Part shown: piece by piece, positions 24,824-33,713 of the stretch | How the letters are laid out: each line of letters opens with the position of its first letter | Numbering within the stretch: position 1 is the stretch's first letter | Source: an uncultured Clostridia bacterium | Lineage (GTDB): Bacteria > Bacillota > Clostridia > Christensenellales > Aristaeellaceae | Length of the DNA stretch: 39,318 bases | Assembly (NCBI GenBank): GCA_934636105.1 | Contig: CAKTZR010000023.1 | Coordinates: 1-39,318, forward strand | Direction: 5' to 3' | Notes under the pieces: model-generated | What the model was told of the DNA's origin: nothing | Database searches by the model: none | Seen by the model: the letters and a program-made list of their open reading frames with translations, nothing else | Program-made: the position numbers and the translations under genes

Positions 24824-26552
24824 CCGCGGTTTCAGGCCGGACAGCATTCTGGCGTATTTCCGGCTGGAATGGCTGCCGCTGGCGCTGATTACCGTTTCCG
24901 GTCTGGTCTACAACATCGGCCTGCTGGCCGGACCGTGGTTTGAGGGTCAGCTGGCGCAATGTCTGGCGGATATTCTGGGCGGGAGCGAAGCGGCTTCCGC
25001 GATGACGGCACTGGTGCTGGGCTACATCGTCGTGACGCTGATCGTGCAGGCCTCCCGATTTGTCAAGCGGTTTTATGTGCGCCGCTTTGCCAACAACATC
25101 AACCGCCGGATGAAGGGCGTGCTCTATGCGAACCTCGTCCGGCAGAGCCGCGGCGCGCTGGAGCAGCAGGGCGCGGGCGAGCTGATGACCAAGGCCATCT
25201 CCGATGTGGATGACTGCGCGGAGGGCATGCGCAAGTTCACCACGGAGGTCTTTGACACCGGCGTGGCGCTGGTGGGCTATGTCGTCATGCTGTTCGTCTA
25301 CGACTGGCGGCTGGCGCTGTTTTGCATGATCTTCACGCCGATTTCCTACGTCTGCGCGGAATGGATGAAGAAGCCGGTGCAGCGCGCGGGTTCGGCGTAT
25401 AAAAAGGCGGCTTCGGCGCTCAGCGCGGCGACGCTCGACCGGGCGAAAAACGCCGTCACCTACCGTGTGTACGGCTGTGAGGACGTGCGGGAAGAGCGAT
25501 ACGAGGAAGCGCTGACCGATTACGAAAAGACCGCCGTCCGCGCCAACGTCTGGCAGGCTGCGCTGCCGCCGCTCTATCTGGCGATTTCCAATTTGAGCGT
25601 GCTGTTCATCCTCTGGTTCGGCGCGAAAAACGTGCTGGGTACAGGCTGGCGCGCGTGGGATATCGCGGCGTTCACGACGTTCCTTTCCTGTTTTGCGAAG
25701 ATGGCGACCAAGTCTTCCAAGGCGGCGAAGCTGTTTAACGCCGTGCAGCGCGCGGAAGTTTCGTGGAAGCGCATCAAGCCGATGATGAAAACACCGGAGA
25801 CGCTTTCGCCGCTTTCCCTGTCCGCCGCGCAGACGGTGGAGGTCAGCCATCTGTCCTTCGCCTATGACGGCGGCGCGCCGATTTTTGAAGACCTGTCCTT
25901 CTCTGCGAAGCCGGGCGATATCATCGGCGTGACCGGCCCGGTGGCCTGCGGCAAATCCACGCTGGGGCGCGTGTTTCTCTGCGAGCATCCGTATGAAGGT
26001 TCGGCGCGCGTCGGCGGGCGGGAGCTGTCCGATTTTGCGCCGCGCGAACTGGCGGCGACGGTCGGCTACCTCGGCCATGACCCGGAACTTTGGAACGACA
26101 CGGTTGAAGCGAACGTGCTCTGCGGCGATTCGGGCGACGCGATGCAGGCGCTGGCGCTGACCGCGCTGGATGGCGAGGTAAAGGCCATGGAGCAGGGCGC
26201 GCAGACGGTTGTGGGCAGCAGCGGCGTGCGCCTTTCCGGCGGACAGGCGCAGCGGCTGGCGCTGGCGCGGACGCTGGCGCATCCCCGCCCGGTGCTCGTG
26301 TTGGATGACCCGTTCTCCGCGCTCGATCGGCAGACGGAGGACAGGGTTTTTGCCAACCTCAAGGCCTACGCGCAGGATAAGGTCGTGATTCTGATTTCGC
26401 ACAGGCTCTATCATTTCCCGGAGATGAAGCAGATCGTCTTCATGGAGGATGGAAAGACCACGGTTGGGACGCACGAAACGCTCTGCGCGTCCGTCCCGGC
26501 CTATCGTGCGCTGTATGAAAGCCAGACGGGAGGGGCGAACCATGACGCATAA
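24807..26552 (+). CDS. Heterodimeric ABC exporter subunit 1 (degenerate catalytic Glu)
   Basis: The 581-residue half-transporter has six membrane spans in residues about 20-310, then a nucleotide-binding domain with Walker A GPVACGKST (about 377), canonical signature LSGGQ (about 476) and Walker B VLVLDDPFSALD. The catalytic Glu after Walker B is Asp. With the partner's degenerate signature this forms the inactive ATP site typical of heterodimeric exporters such as TM287/288 or BmrCD. It overlaps marR upstream and subunit 2 downstream. The substrate is probably a drug, lipid or peptide. Confidence 0.93.
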   Translation: MKQKHDRGFRPDSILAYFRLEWLPLALITVSGLVYNIGLLAGPWFEGQLAQCLADILGGSEAASAMTALVLGYIVVTLIVQASRFVKRFYVRRFANNINRRMKGVLYANLVRQSRGALEQQGAGELMTKAISDVDDCAEGMRKFTTEVFDTGVALVGYVVMLFVYDWRLALFCMIFTPISYVCAEWMKKPVQRAGSAYKKAASALSAATLDRAKNAVTYRVYGCEDVREERYEEALTDYEKTAVRANVWQAALPPLYLAISNLSVLFILWFGAKNVLGTGWRAWDIAAFTTFLSCFAKMATKSSKAAKLFNAVQRAEVSWKRIKPMMKTPETLSPLSLSAAQTVEVSHLSFAYDGGAPIFEDLSFSAKPGDIIGVTGPVACGKSTLGRVFLCEHPYEGSARVGGRELSDFAPRELAATVGYLGHDPELWNDTVEANVLCGDSGDAMQALALTALDGEVKAMEQGAQTVVGSSGVRLSGGQAQRLALARTLAHPRPVLVLDDPFSALDRQTEDRVFANLKAYAQDKVVILISHRLYHFPEMKQIVFMEDGKTTVGTHETLCASVPAYRALYESQTGGANHDA

Positions 26553-28200
26553 TTCAGTCTTTGCCGCCGTTCGCGACGCGGCTTTGAAACATAAGCTGCT
26601 CAGCGTCGGCACGATTCTCTGCGCGGCGGCTTCGGTGCTCGCTTCGCTGCTGCCTCCGCTGCTGCTGGCGCGGATCATCGATAACCTGACGGGCGGCATG
26701 CCGCTGGCCTTCGGCGCCGCGCTGCTGTATTTCGGCAGTCTGGCGCTGGAGGGCGTGCTCTCCTCCGCACAGGAGACGCTGCTGGAGATGTTCGGCCAGC
26801 GGATGACGCATACGCTCCGTTCTGAAATGTCCCAAAAGCTGACGCGGCTTTCCGCGGCGACGCTTTCGGCGCAGAACCCCGGCGAGGTCGCCGCGCGGTT
26901 CTCCGGCGATGTGGATACGGTTGAAGCGCTGTTCACCTCCGGCGTCATCTCCATGGCGGCGGATGTGTGCCGCATTCTCTCCATCTTCGCGGTCATCGCG
27001 GTGAAAAACACGGGTCTGGCGATTCTGCTTCTGCTGGTTCTGCCGCTGCTGACCGTGTTCACCCGGCATGTGCAGAAGCGGATGCTCATCGCCCAGCTGG
27101 AAAACCGCCGCGCGGTGGCCGCCATTTCCGGGCAGGTGCCGGAGGCGCTGCACAACATCCGCACCATTCACGCGCTGGGGCTGGAGGAATACATGGAGCG
27201 GCGCTATGACAAGCGCATCGGCGAAAGCTATGCCGCCGTCGAAAAGACGAATTTCTACGACGCGATTTATTCCCCCGTGGTGCTGGTGCTCAACGCCGCC
27301 GTCGTGGGGATCGTCATGCTGCTGTCGGCTTCCGGCAGCGCGAGGGTGCTGACGCTGTTCGGCATGTCCGTCGGCACGTCGGTCGCGGTCATCAATTATA
27401 TTTCGCGCATCTTCACGCCGATTGAGAGTCTCGGCATGGAAATCCAGACGATTCAATCCGCGATGGCGGGCGTGAAGCGCATCGACGCGTTCCTCGCTCA
27501 GCCGGAACGGGAGCTGCTCACAGAGGACGGCGCATTCGTTCCGCGCGGCGACGTATCGGTTTCCCACGTGACGTTCGGCTATGATGAGCGGACGGTGCTG
27601 CAAGACCTGTCCTTCTGTGTAAAAGCGGGTGAGCAGGTGACACTTGTCGGCCGCACGGGCGCGGGCAAGAGCACCGTGTTCAAGCTGCTGCTGGGGCTGT
27701 ATCAGCCGCAGGCAGGCACGATTACCATCGGCGGCGTGGAGGTTTCGAAAATCACGGATCGCCAGCGCCGCCGCTGCATCGGCTGTGTGGAGCAGCACTT
27801 CGCCCGCGTGCCGGGCACGGTGCTCGACCAGATTACGCTGGGCGATCCGCGCATTAGCCGGGAGATGGCGCAGAGGGCGGCGCAGCTCGCCGGATTGGAC
27901 GCGACCATCGACGCGCTTCCGGCAGGGTATGATACGCCCTGTTCGGACGGCTTGTTTTCGCAGGGCGAATGGCAGCTGCTTTCCATCGCCCGCGCGGCGG
28001 CGGCCGATCCAGCCGTGCTTCTGCTCGACGAAATCACGGCCAATCTCGACGCGGAGACGGAAGCGCGGGTGCTGGAAGCCCTCCGCCGCGCGTCCGTCGG
28101 GCGGACGATGCTTTCCATTTCTCACCGCGTCTATGAAAAGCTCGGCGGGCGGACGATTGAAATCAAACCGCTGAATCATCAGGAGGCCGACGAAGCATAA
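26542..28200 (+). CDS. Heterodimeric ABC exporter subunit 2 (degenerate signature)
   Basis: The 552-residue half-transporter starts at the ATG after GGGAGGGG, overlapping subunit 1 by 11 bases; a longer upstream frame is a shadow. Six membrane spans lie in residues about 20-300. Walker A is GRTGAGKST (about 370) and Walker B is VLLLDEITANLD with the catalytic Glu intact. The signature is SQGEW in place of LSGGQ. It therefore completes the active site with subunit 1's LSGGQ and supplies the poor signature to the inactive site. The operon ends at a strong terminator at 28230. Confidence 0.93.
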   Translation: MTHNSVFAAVRDAALKHKLLSVGTILCAAASVLASLLPPLLLARIIDNLTGGMPLAFGAALLYFGSLALEGVLSSAQETLLEMFGQRMTHTLRSEMSQKLTRLSAATLSAQNPGEVAARFSGDVDTVEALFTSGVISMAADVCRILSIFAVIAVKNTGLAILLLLVLPLLTVFTRHVQKRMLIAQLENRRAVAAISGQVPEALHNIRTIHALGLEEYMERRYDKRIGESYAAVEKTNFYDAIYSPVVLVLNAAVVGIVMLLSASGSARVLTLFGMSVGTSVAVINYISRIFTPIESLGMEIQTIQSAMAGVKRIDAFLAQPERELLTEDGAFVPRGDVSVSHVTFGYDERTVLQDLSFCVKAGEQVTLVGRTGAGKSTVFKLLLGLYQPQAGTITIGGVEVSKITDRQRRRCIGCVEQHFARVPGTVLDQITLGDPRISREMAQRAAQLAGLDATIDALPAGYDTPCSDGLFSQGEWQLLSIARAAAADPAVLLLDEITANLDAETEARVLEALRRASVGRTMLSISHRVYEKLGGRTIEIKPLNHQEADEA

Positions 28201-28229
28201 ACAAAGCGGAAATCAACAAGTGAAACCTG

Positions 28230-28260
28230 ATCCGGGCCTGGCGATGGGCCCGGATTTTTT
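28230..28260 (+). terminator. Terminator of the MarR/ABC exporter operon
   Basis: ATCCGGGCC (28230-28238) pairs with GGCCCGGAT (28247-28255), followed by TTTTTT. Confidence 0.85.
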
Positions 28261-28320
28261 GCGCAATAACAGGTCTGAAAACGGAACGCGCCCACATAGG
28301 ATAAGAGCATAGCGAAACAC

Positions 28321-28412
28321 AAAAGCTGTCCTTTTTGGAAACGAAGGGGACGGCTTTTCGCGTATGGGGCAGCAATCGAACGCCGCCGGGTTCTTTTCCG
28401 GCTTTCGCTTTT
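28321..28412 (+). promoter_or_regulatory. Structured leader before the pilus operon
   Basis: The region 28261-28445 holds no gene. AAAAGC-TGTCC (28321-28331) pairs with GGGGAC-G-GCTTTT (28346-28358) in a long hairpin. It is followed by GCCGG (28385-28389)/CCGGC (28398-28402) and TTTCGCTTTT, which is terminator-like. This could be an attenuator or riboswitch expression platform. I could not fit the c-di-GMP-I consensus, so no riboswitch class is claimed. No convincing promoter was found. Confidence 0.4.
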
Positions 28413-28445
28413 GAATATGCGCATGAAAGAGGAGGAAAAAGTGTT

Positions 28446-29150
28446 ATGAAGGGTTCCAAATGGTTCGCGTTGATCCTCACGGCGGTGCTGCTTGGCGTCA
28501 GCACCGGGGTTTTGGCATGCGCCCAGAGCGAAGCGACGCCGCCGGAGAGTACCGAAGCGGCGGAAACGCTTCCCCCGGCGCAAGAGAGAGAATCGCCCAC
28601 CGAACAGGAAGAACCCGACGAAACCCAGACGCCGGACGAGCCGGCAACGCCTGCGCCGACGGAAGAACCGACAGAGCCGGAAGCGCCCACGCCGGAACCG
28701 ACGGAAACGGCGGAACCTGCCGAGACGGCAGAGCCGGACGAAACGAAGGAGCCGGACGCGGAAGAAACGCCCGCCCCGACGGAATCACCGGAAGTGACGG
28801 ATACGCCTGTTCCAACGGAAACGCCGACAGCGACAAGCACGCCTGTTCCGACAGAATCCCCCGTTCCGACGGAAACGCCCGCGCCTGCCGTCCCCAGATT
28901 GGTCGGCATCAGCGTGGCGAGCGACACGGATCCGCTGCAAATCGGCAGCCGAATCACGCTGACGGCGGAACTTTCCGGTTACGACGGGCTGGATTACGTC
29001 TGCTGCTGGCAGGCCGCCGCGGCCAGGAGCGACGGAAGCATCGTCGGCGAATGGCGGAATGTGCAGAACGGCGGACAAACCTTCACCTACGTGCTGACGG
29101 AGGAAAACCTGCTCACCGCGTGGCGGGTATGTGTGAGCGTGAACGAATAA
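28446..29150 (+). CDS. Secreted Pro/Thr/Glu-rich surface protein, first gene of pilus locus
   Basis: The 234-residue protein starts at the ATG after GAGGAGGAAAA. A signal peptide (about residues 1-25, ending VLACAQ) may be a lipobox (VLAC). Residues about 28-145 are an acidic Pro/Thr/Glu linker with PTETP-, PTESP- and PVPTETP-like repeats. The last 85 residues form a small Ig-like domain (ITLTAELSGYDGLDY, WRNVQNGGQTFTYVLTEEN, WRVCVSVNE). It has no C-terminal sorting signal. It is the first gene of the sortase cluster, so a cell-surface or pilus-base role is plausible, but no specific function is recognised. Confidence 0.8.
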   Translation: MKGSKWFALILTAVLLGVSTGVLACAQSEATPPESTEAAETLPPAQERESPTEQEEPDETQTPDEPATPAPTEEPTEPEAPTPEPTETAEPAETAEPDETKEPDAEETPAPTESPEVTDTPVPTETPTATSTPVPTESPVPTETPAPAVPRLVGISVASDTDPLQIGSRITLTAELSGYDGLDYVCCWQAAAARSDGSIVGEWRNVQNGGQTFTYVLTEENLLTAWRVCVSVNE

Positions 29151-29187
29151 AAAGCGTGAGATTCAATCGGGAAGGAGAACATGAACC

Positions 29188-32040
29188 ATGAAAAACGGCC
29201 TTCGAAAAATCACGGCGCTGGTCATGACCGTCCTCGTGCTTCTCGCGTGTTTCTGCGCGGGCGCATGGGCGGACGAGCAATATTCGGACAGCGTAGCGCC
29301 CGGTCTTAGCCTGTACAGTATTTTGGACCCCGAAACGCCTGCGGCGACCTACGTTTTCTTTGTCGGCGAAACGGAGTATGCGCGGCAGATTGTCAAGAAC
29401 GGCGAAATCCTGCATGAGCCGCAGACCCCGTTCCAGTCGGAGAACGCCGTTTTCAAAGGCTGGTACACGGAGGACGGCGCGCCGTTCACCGATTTTGGCA
29501 CGCAGAAGGTGACGACCAAGCGAACCGTCAAGCTGACTGCGCACTTTGAAACTGTTTATTATGTCTATTTCTACACCCCGGACGGCGGAACGCTCAAGCA
29601 TACGGAAACCGTGACGAACAACTTTGCGCCCTATGATTTTTCCGGCGTGACCTATGAAGCGGGCAGCACGAAGAAGGTCACGGGCTGGGCGGATGCGCCG
29701 AACGGAACGACGGATATCAGCCGGGCCGTCAACCTGAACGGACAGGGCTCCATCAAGCTGTATGCCATCGAAACCAGCGGCTATTGGGTCATTTTCCACA
29801 CCGGGGAGGGAAGTGTGGTCGCGCCGGAATTTCTGGCGGAGGGCGACACGCTCTGGCTTTCGGGCATGGCCGCACCCACCTGCATTGGATACCGCTTCGG
29901 CGGCTGGTATGACAACGCGGCCTGCGACGGAAACGCGGTTACGAGCGTCAGCGCGGCGGCAGAGCTTTACGCCAAGTGGATTCCCGTGACGGTGAACTAT
30001 ACCGTCGTTCATTGGTGGGAAAACGCGGACGACGATGAATTTTCCTTCCACGAAAGCGAGACGAAAACCGGGCTGACGCAGGCGCAGACCGCGGCGGCGG
30101 CCAAGACCTATCCGGGCTTCACCGCGCAGACCATCGAGCAGAAGACGATCGAGGGCGACGGCTCGACCATTGTCGGCGTGTATTATAAGCGGAATCTGTA
30201 TGACGTAAAATTCTACACCAGAGATGGACGGAGAGAATATACGGAATACCAAATCAAGGCAAAATACGGCCAGAACATCAAAGACAAGTGGCCGGGCGGA
30301 ACGTGGTATGTTTCCCCATGGGATACGGTGATGCAATCCAGACTTGAAGTGATGCCGCTTAATGGCATGAGTTTCTATGGAAAAAATACGGAAGCAAATA
30401 AAGCTGCACGATACTATATTGAAGTGCTTCCGGGAGAAAGCGGCATCAATCACAACGGAAAAATCTATCAGCTGGATCATACGGATTATTGGCCCAAAGG
30501 CGCGTGGGTAACCATAGAAGACCGTTACGACATCACGGGATTTACCTTCTATGAGGGGACGCCTCTCAGGGAGTCGCGTGAACCGATTGAATTTTACTAC
30601 ACCCGCAACAGCTACAACATCGTCTTCATCAACTGCGGCGCGACGGATCGAACCGTCAGCCGGAAATACGAGCAGAGCATCGCCGATGCGGATTATACGC
30701 CCGTTCCGCCCGCGGATAAGGAGGGCTTCATCTTTGCGGGCTGGTATGACAATGAGCTGGGCGAGGGCGAACCCTACGTGTTCAAGGGCAAAACCATGCC
30801 CGCCAACAATATTACGGTATACGCCAAATGGACAGCGCCGACGTATACGGTGCGCTTTGATCTGGGCTATGAGGGCGCGACAGGTGCGCCGGACGATCAG
30901 ACTGTGGAGCGCAAACAGACGGCGGTCCAGCCGGAAGCGCCCACGCGCGAGGGCTTTACCTTCGTCGGCTGGTATAACGAGGAAGGGAAGCTGTTCAGCT
31001 TTGAAACGCCGATTGTGCGGGATACGAAGCTCACCGCGCATTGGCTCTCCAGCAGCTCGTTCCAAGTCGTTTATGACGCGAATGGCGGAAGCGGAATGCC
31101 GCCGCAGGATGACACGACCTATGCGGAGGGCGCAAAAGCCGCCGTGGCCGACAAGGGCGAGCTGATGCCGCCGCAGCCGACGGAACAAAGCCCGTCGCAG
31201 AAGGTTTTCCTCGGCTGGGCGATGCGCGATGATGCGAAAGAGGCGGATTATCAGCCCGGCGACGCGCTGGAAATCCGCGCCGAAGATGCGGTGAATCAGG
31301 TGATTACGCTTTATGCCGTTTGGGGCGACAAGCCCGAAACGACCACGCTGATTTACAACGCGAATTACATCGCTGAGGGCGAAAGCGAGGCTCAAATCGT
31401 TTTGCATGCCGAAAACGGATCGACCCAGCTGCCGGTTAACGCGACTGTGACGCTGTACGGCGAAACTACCTTCGTCCGTCCTGGATACGCGCTCATCGGC
31501 TGGGCCAAAAGTCCGGATGCGCAAACGCCGGATTACGCCTGCGGCGCGGAAGCGATGATCGATCACGACGGCGAAAACGTGTTGTATGCCGTCTGGGAGC
31601 GGCGCACGGCGGACGTGACGCTGAACAAGCAGGTGACGGGCGGCCTGGGCGATAAGCTCAAGGAGTTTGTTTTTGCGGTGAGCTGTTCGGAAGCCTTCGG
31701 CGGCGGGGAGGGCTATTCGCTCTCGTCGGATGGAAAGGAAGCGTCTTTCACCCTGTCGCATGGGCAGAGCGTGACGCTCAAGGATGTGCCGATCGGCGCA
31801 AAGCTGACCATTCGGGAGGAGAACACGTCCAGTTATCGGGTATCCGTCACCGTAAACGGCGAAGCGGCAGAGGGCGAAATTACCGTGCAGGAAGACGGAA
31901 ATACCATTGTTGTGACCAATAACTGGGACGTTGTGCCCGATATGGGCGTTTTTCTGGACAGCCTGCCGTATATGCTGATTCTGGCCGTGGTGGCGGGGTT
32001 TGCCGTGTTCGCGTGGGTGCGCAGGCGGCGCAATTCATAA
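29188..32040 (+). CDS. Large InlB-repeat surface adhesin with sortase-type C-terminus (pilus tip candidate)
   Basis: The 950-residue protein has a signal peptide (residues 1-28, AGAWA-DE). It contains at least six InlB-B/Listeria-Bacteroides-type repeats marked by GWY or GWA motifs (FKGWYTEDG, FGGWYDN, FAGWYDN, FVGWYNEEG, FLGWAM, LIGWAKS). A DUF7601/SpaA-like domain follows near residues 810-915, with NKQVTGG Lys, TIREEN Glu and VVTNNW Asn, consistent with an intramolecular isopeptide bond. The end is a sorting signal: VPDMGVFLDSLPY, a membrane span and WVRRRRNS. The expected LPxTG is absent. Position ahead of the sipA-like and backbone pilin genes matches the tip adhesin of streptococcal FCT islands. 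A patch near residues 335-460 is noticeably richer in A/T than its flanks. Confidence 0.9.
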   Translation: MKNGLRKITALVMTVLVLLACFCAGAWADEQYSDSVAPGLSLYSILDPETPAATYVFFVGETEYARQIVKNGEILHEPQTPFQSENAVFKGWYTEDGAPFTDFGTQKVTTKRTVKLTAHFETVYYVYFYTPDGGTLKHTETVTNNFAPYDFSGVTYEAGSTKKVTGWADAPNGTTDISRAVNLNGQGSIKLYAIETSGYWVIFHTGEGSVVAPEFLAEGDTLWLSGMAAPTCIGYRFGGWYDNAACDGNAVTSVSAAAELYAKWIPVTVNYTVVHWWENADDDEFSFHESETKTGLTQAQTAAAAKTYPGFTAQTIEQKTIEGDGSTIVGVYYKRNLYDVKFYTRDGRREYTEYQIKAKYGQNIKDKWPGGTWYVSPWDTVMQSRLEVMPLNGMSFYGKNTEANKAARYYIEVLPGESGINHNGKIYQLDHTDYWPKGAWVTIEDRYDITGFTFYEGTPLRESREPIEFYYTRNSYNIVFINCGATDRTVSRKYEQSIADADYTPVPPADKEGFIFAGWYDNELGEGEPYVFKGKTMPANNITVYAKWTAPTYTVRFDLGYEGATGAPDDQTVERKQTAVQPEAPTREGFTFVGWYNEEGKLFSFETPIVRDTKLTAHWLSSSSFQVVYDANGGSGMPPQDDTTYAEGAKAAVADKGELMPPQPTEQSPSQKVFLGWAMRDDAKEADYQPGDALEIRAEDAVNQVITLYAVWGDKPETTTLIYNANYIAEGESEAQIVLHAENGSTQLPVNATVTLYGETTFVRPGYALIGWAKSPDAQTPDYACGAEAMIDHDGENVLYAVWERRTADVTLNKQVTGGLGDKLKEFVFAVSCSEAFGGGEGYSLSSDGKEASFTLSHGQSVTLKDVPIGAKLTIREENTSSYRVSVTVNGEAAEGEITVQEDGNTIVVTNNWDVVPDMGVFLDSLPYMLILAVVAGFAVFAWVRRRRNS

Positions 32041-32050
32041 GGAGAAGGCG

Positions 32051-32587
32051 ATGGGAGAAACGGGCAGGCACAGGGAACGGAGGAGCGCAAAGCGCAGGCC
32101 CTCCGTTTGGAAGGAGCTTTTCGGGCTGCTGGTGCGCGTGCTGCTGCTTGCGGCCTTTGGCTATGCGTTTTTCACGCGGGTCTTTCTGCTCACGCAGGTC
32201 GGCGGTATGGATATGTTTCCGGCGCTCAAGGACGGCGATCTGGCCCTTGCGTTCCGCTTGCAGCAGACCTACGCCAAGGGCGACGTGATTGCCTATCAGA
32301 CCCCGGAGGGCAGGCGCTTCGGGCGCATTGCGGCGCGAGAGGGCGACATGATCGATATGGACGACAGCGGCGCGTGGCAGGTCAACGGCACGGCGCAGAG
32401 CGGGGAAATTCTCTACCCCACCTATGCGCTGGAGGGGATCGAATACCCCTTCCGCGTGCCGACGGGCTGCGTCTTCGTGCTGGGCGATTACCGAACCAAG
32501 GCGGCGGACAGCCGGATTTACGGCGCGATTGGTTTGGACGACGTGGCGGGCAAGGTCATCACCATTCTGCGGCGGCGCGGATTATAA
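32051..32587 (+). CDS. SipA-like signal peptidase I pseudoenzyme for pilus assembly
   Basis: The 178-residue protein starts at the ATG after GGAGAAGG, 10 bases after the adhesin stop. One membrane span lies at about residues 23-42. The signal peptidase I fold is recognisable (Q49-VGGMDMFPALKDGD, LGDYRTKAADSRIYG, GKVITI). The catalytic Ser of the G-x-SM-x-P motif is D54, and the catalytic Lys position in the R-F-x-R-I segment is G91. The same Asp/Gly pair replaces Ser/Lys in streptococcal SipA (family knowledge), which is needed for pilus polymerisation but lacks peptidase activity. It sits immediately before the backbone pilin gene, as sipA does. It is probably a pilin-handling chaperone at the membrane. 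Confidence 0.88.
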   Translation: MGETGRHRERRSAKRRPSVWKELFGLLVRVLLLAAFGYAFFTRVFLLTQVGGMDMFPALKDGDLALAFRLQQTYAKGDVIAYQTPEGRRFGRIAAREGDMIDMDDSGAWQVNGTAQSGEILYPTYALEGIEYPFRVPTGCVFVLGDYRTKAADSRIYGAIGLDDVAGKVITILRRRGL

Positions 32588-32590
32588 AGC

Positions 32591-32626
32591 GGTATTTGCT
32601 TCCGCGCAAACGCGGAGGTCAAAATA
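32591..32626 (+). promoter_or_regulatory. Stable hairpin before the backbone pilin gene
   Basis: GTATTTG-C-TTCCGCG and CGCGGAG-GTCAAAATAC form a long stem with a four-base CAAA loop. No T-run follows, so it is not a terminator. As a 5' stabiliser or processing site it could raise major-pilin mRNA relative to upstream genes. Confidence 0.5.
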
Positions 32627-32660
32627 CAAACCATGATGATTTTGAAGGAGGACATGAAAC

Positions 32661-33632
32661 ATGAAAAGGATGTTAGCCGTGCTTTTGACGCTGATTCTGG
32701 CGCTCGGCGCATGCGTCGGCGCGCTGGCGGAGGGAGAAACAACGCCGACGCTGACTGACCATGAAACGGTGACCATTCACAAGGTATATAAGCTGGTAGG
32801 CGCGGGCACGTCTCCGGCGGAAACTTTTACACTTAGACAGGTCGGTGATGGCCGCGTGACGGATGGAGAAGCGAAAGAAGCGCCTGTATTGGGCACGATC
32901 ACCGGCGCGGCCTTCACAGAGGGTGCGGCTACGGTGGACGGCACGACTGGCGACATTACGATTGCTCTGCCATCCTACGAACGAGTCGGCGTTTACGAAT
33001 ATACGTTGCAGGAAGTGGCAGGTGAAACAGCAGGCGTTACGTATTACGGAGACACAATCAGGTTGGTCGTGACTGTTGTCAACGACAACAACGGAAAACT
33101 CCGCATCGCCGCCGTTCACACGAAATCAGAGGGAAAAGAAAAGAAGAATGACAACTTCCCGAATACGTATTCCGCAGGCAAGCTGGAGGTATCCAAAACC
33201 GTCGAGGGCAACATGGGCGACCCGGATCAATATTTCGAATTTAAAGTGACGCTGACGGGCGAAACCGGAAAGACGTATGGGGAAACCTATGCGGTGAGCG
33301 GCGGCTCGAACGCGAGCAACCCGAACAACATCAAAATCGGCGAGGAAACGACTTTCCTCCTCAAGCATGGCGATACGCTTTCGATTGCGAACCTGCCCTA
33401 CGGCGTGACATACACAGTGACAGAACCTCCTGTGGAAAACTATACGACTACGAAAACGGGCGACACCGGAGAGATCAATGCCGCCGCTCAGACGGCCGCA
33501 TTCGTCAACACCAGAACGGCGGAAATCGATATGGGCGTGACCACCGACAACCTGCCGTATGCCATGCTGCTGGGCTTTGTAACCCTGCTGGGCGCGGCGA
33601 TGCTGCTCAAGCGTCACGCGTTGAACGGCTAA
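32661..33632 (+). CDS. FctA/Spy0128-like backbone pilin
   Basis: The 323-residue protein starts at the ATG after AAGGAGG. Residues 1-23 are a signal peptide (ALA-EG). Domain 1 (about 30-170) resembles the Spy0128 pilin isopeptide domain: VTIHKVYK (K41 or K44), YEYTLQE (E118) and FPNTY (N168). Domain 2 (about 174-286) is DUF7601-like with K179, E255 and N283. Both can form Lys-Asn bonds with Glu assistance. The C-terminus is EIDMGVTTDNLPY, a membrane span and KRHALNG. The Thr-Gly cleavage pair is Met-Gly. Two-domain size, small mass and neighbours identify it as the likely polymerising subunit, assembled by the next gene's class B sortase. Confidence 0.9.
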   Translation: MKRMLAVLLTLILALGACVGALAEGETTPTLTDHETVTIHKVYKLVGAGTSPAETFTLRQVGDGRVTDGEAKEAPVLGTITGAAFTEGAATVDGTTGDITIALPSYERVGVYEYTLQEVAGETAGVTYYGDTIRLVVTVVNDNNGKLRIAAVHTKSEGKEKKNDNFPNTYSAGKLEVSKTVEGNMGDPDQYFEFKVTLTGETGKTYGETYAVSGGSNASNPNNIKIGEETTFLLKHGDTLSIANLPYGVTYTVTEPPVENYTTTKTGDTGEINAAAQTAAFVNTRTAEIDMGVTTDNLPYAMLLGFVTLLGAAMLLKRHALNG

Positions 33633-33713
33633 AAAGGGGCGGAACCTGCCGATGTGCGCGAAAGCCCGTCGGCGGGTCTTCCCGGTTCCGGCGGAAAGGA
33701 GCGGCGGGAGAGG

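Noticed and set aside
24477..27167. 896-residue minus-strand open frame opposite the ABC exporter genes
   Set aside because: It is a GC-rich shadow of two clear ABC transporter genes, with no domain or ribosome site.
28262..28440. Possible c-di-GMP riboswitch before the pilus operon
   Set aside because: The leader is structured, but the conserved c-di-GMP-I junction and tetraloop receptor could not be matched; kept only as an unclassified leader.
29113..31761. 882-residue minus-strand frame opposite the adhesin
   Set aside because: It is Arg/His-rich low-complexity shadow coding; the plus frame has signal peptide, repeats and sorting signal.
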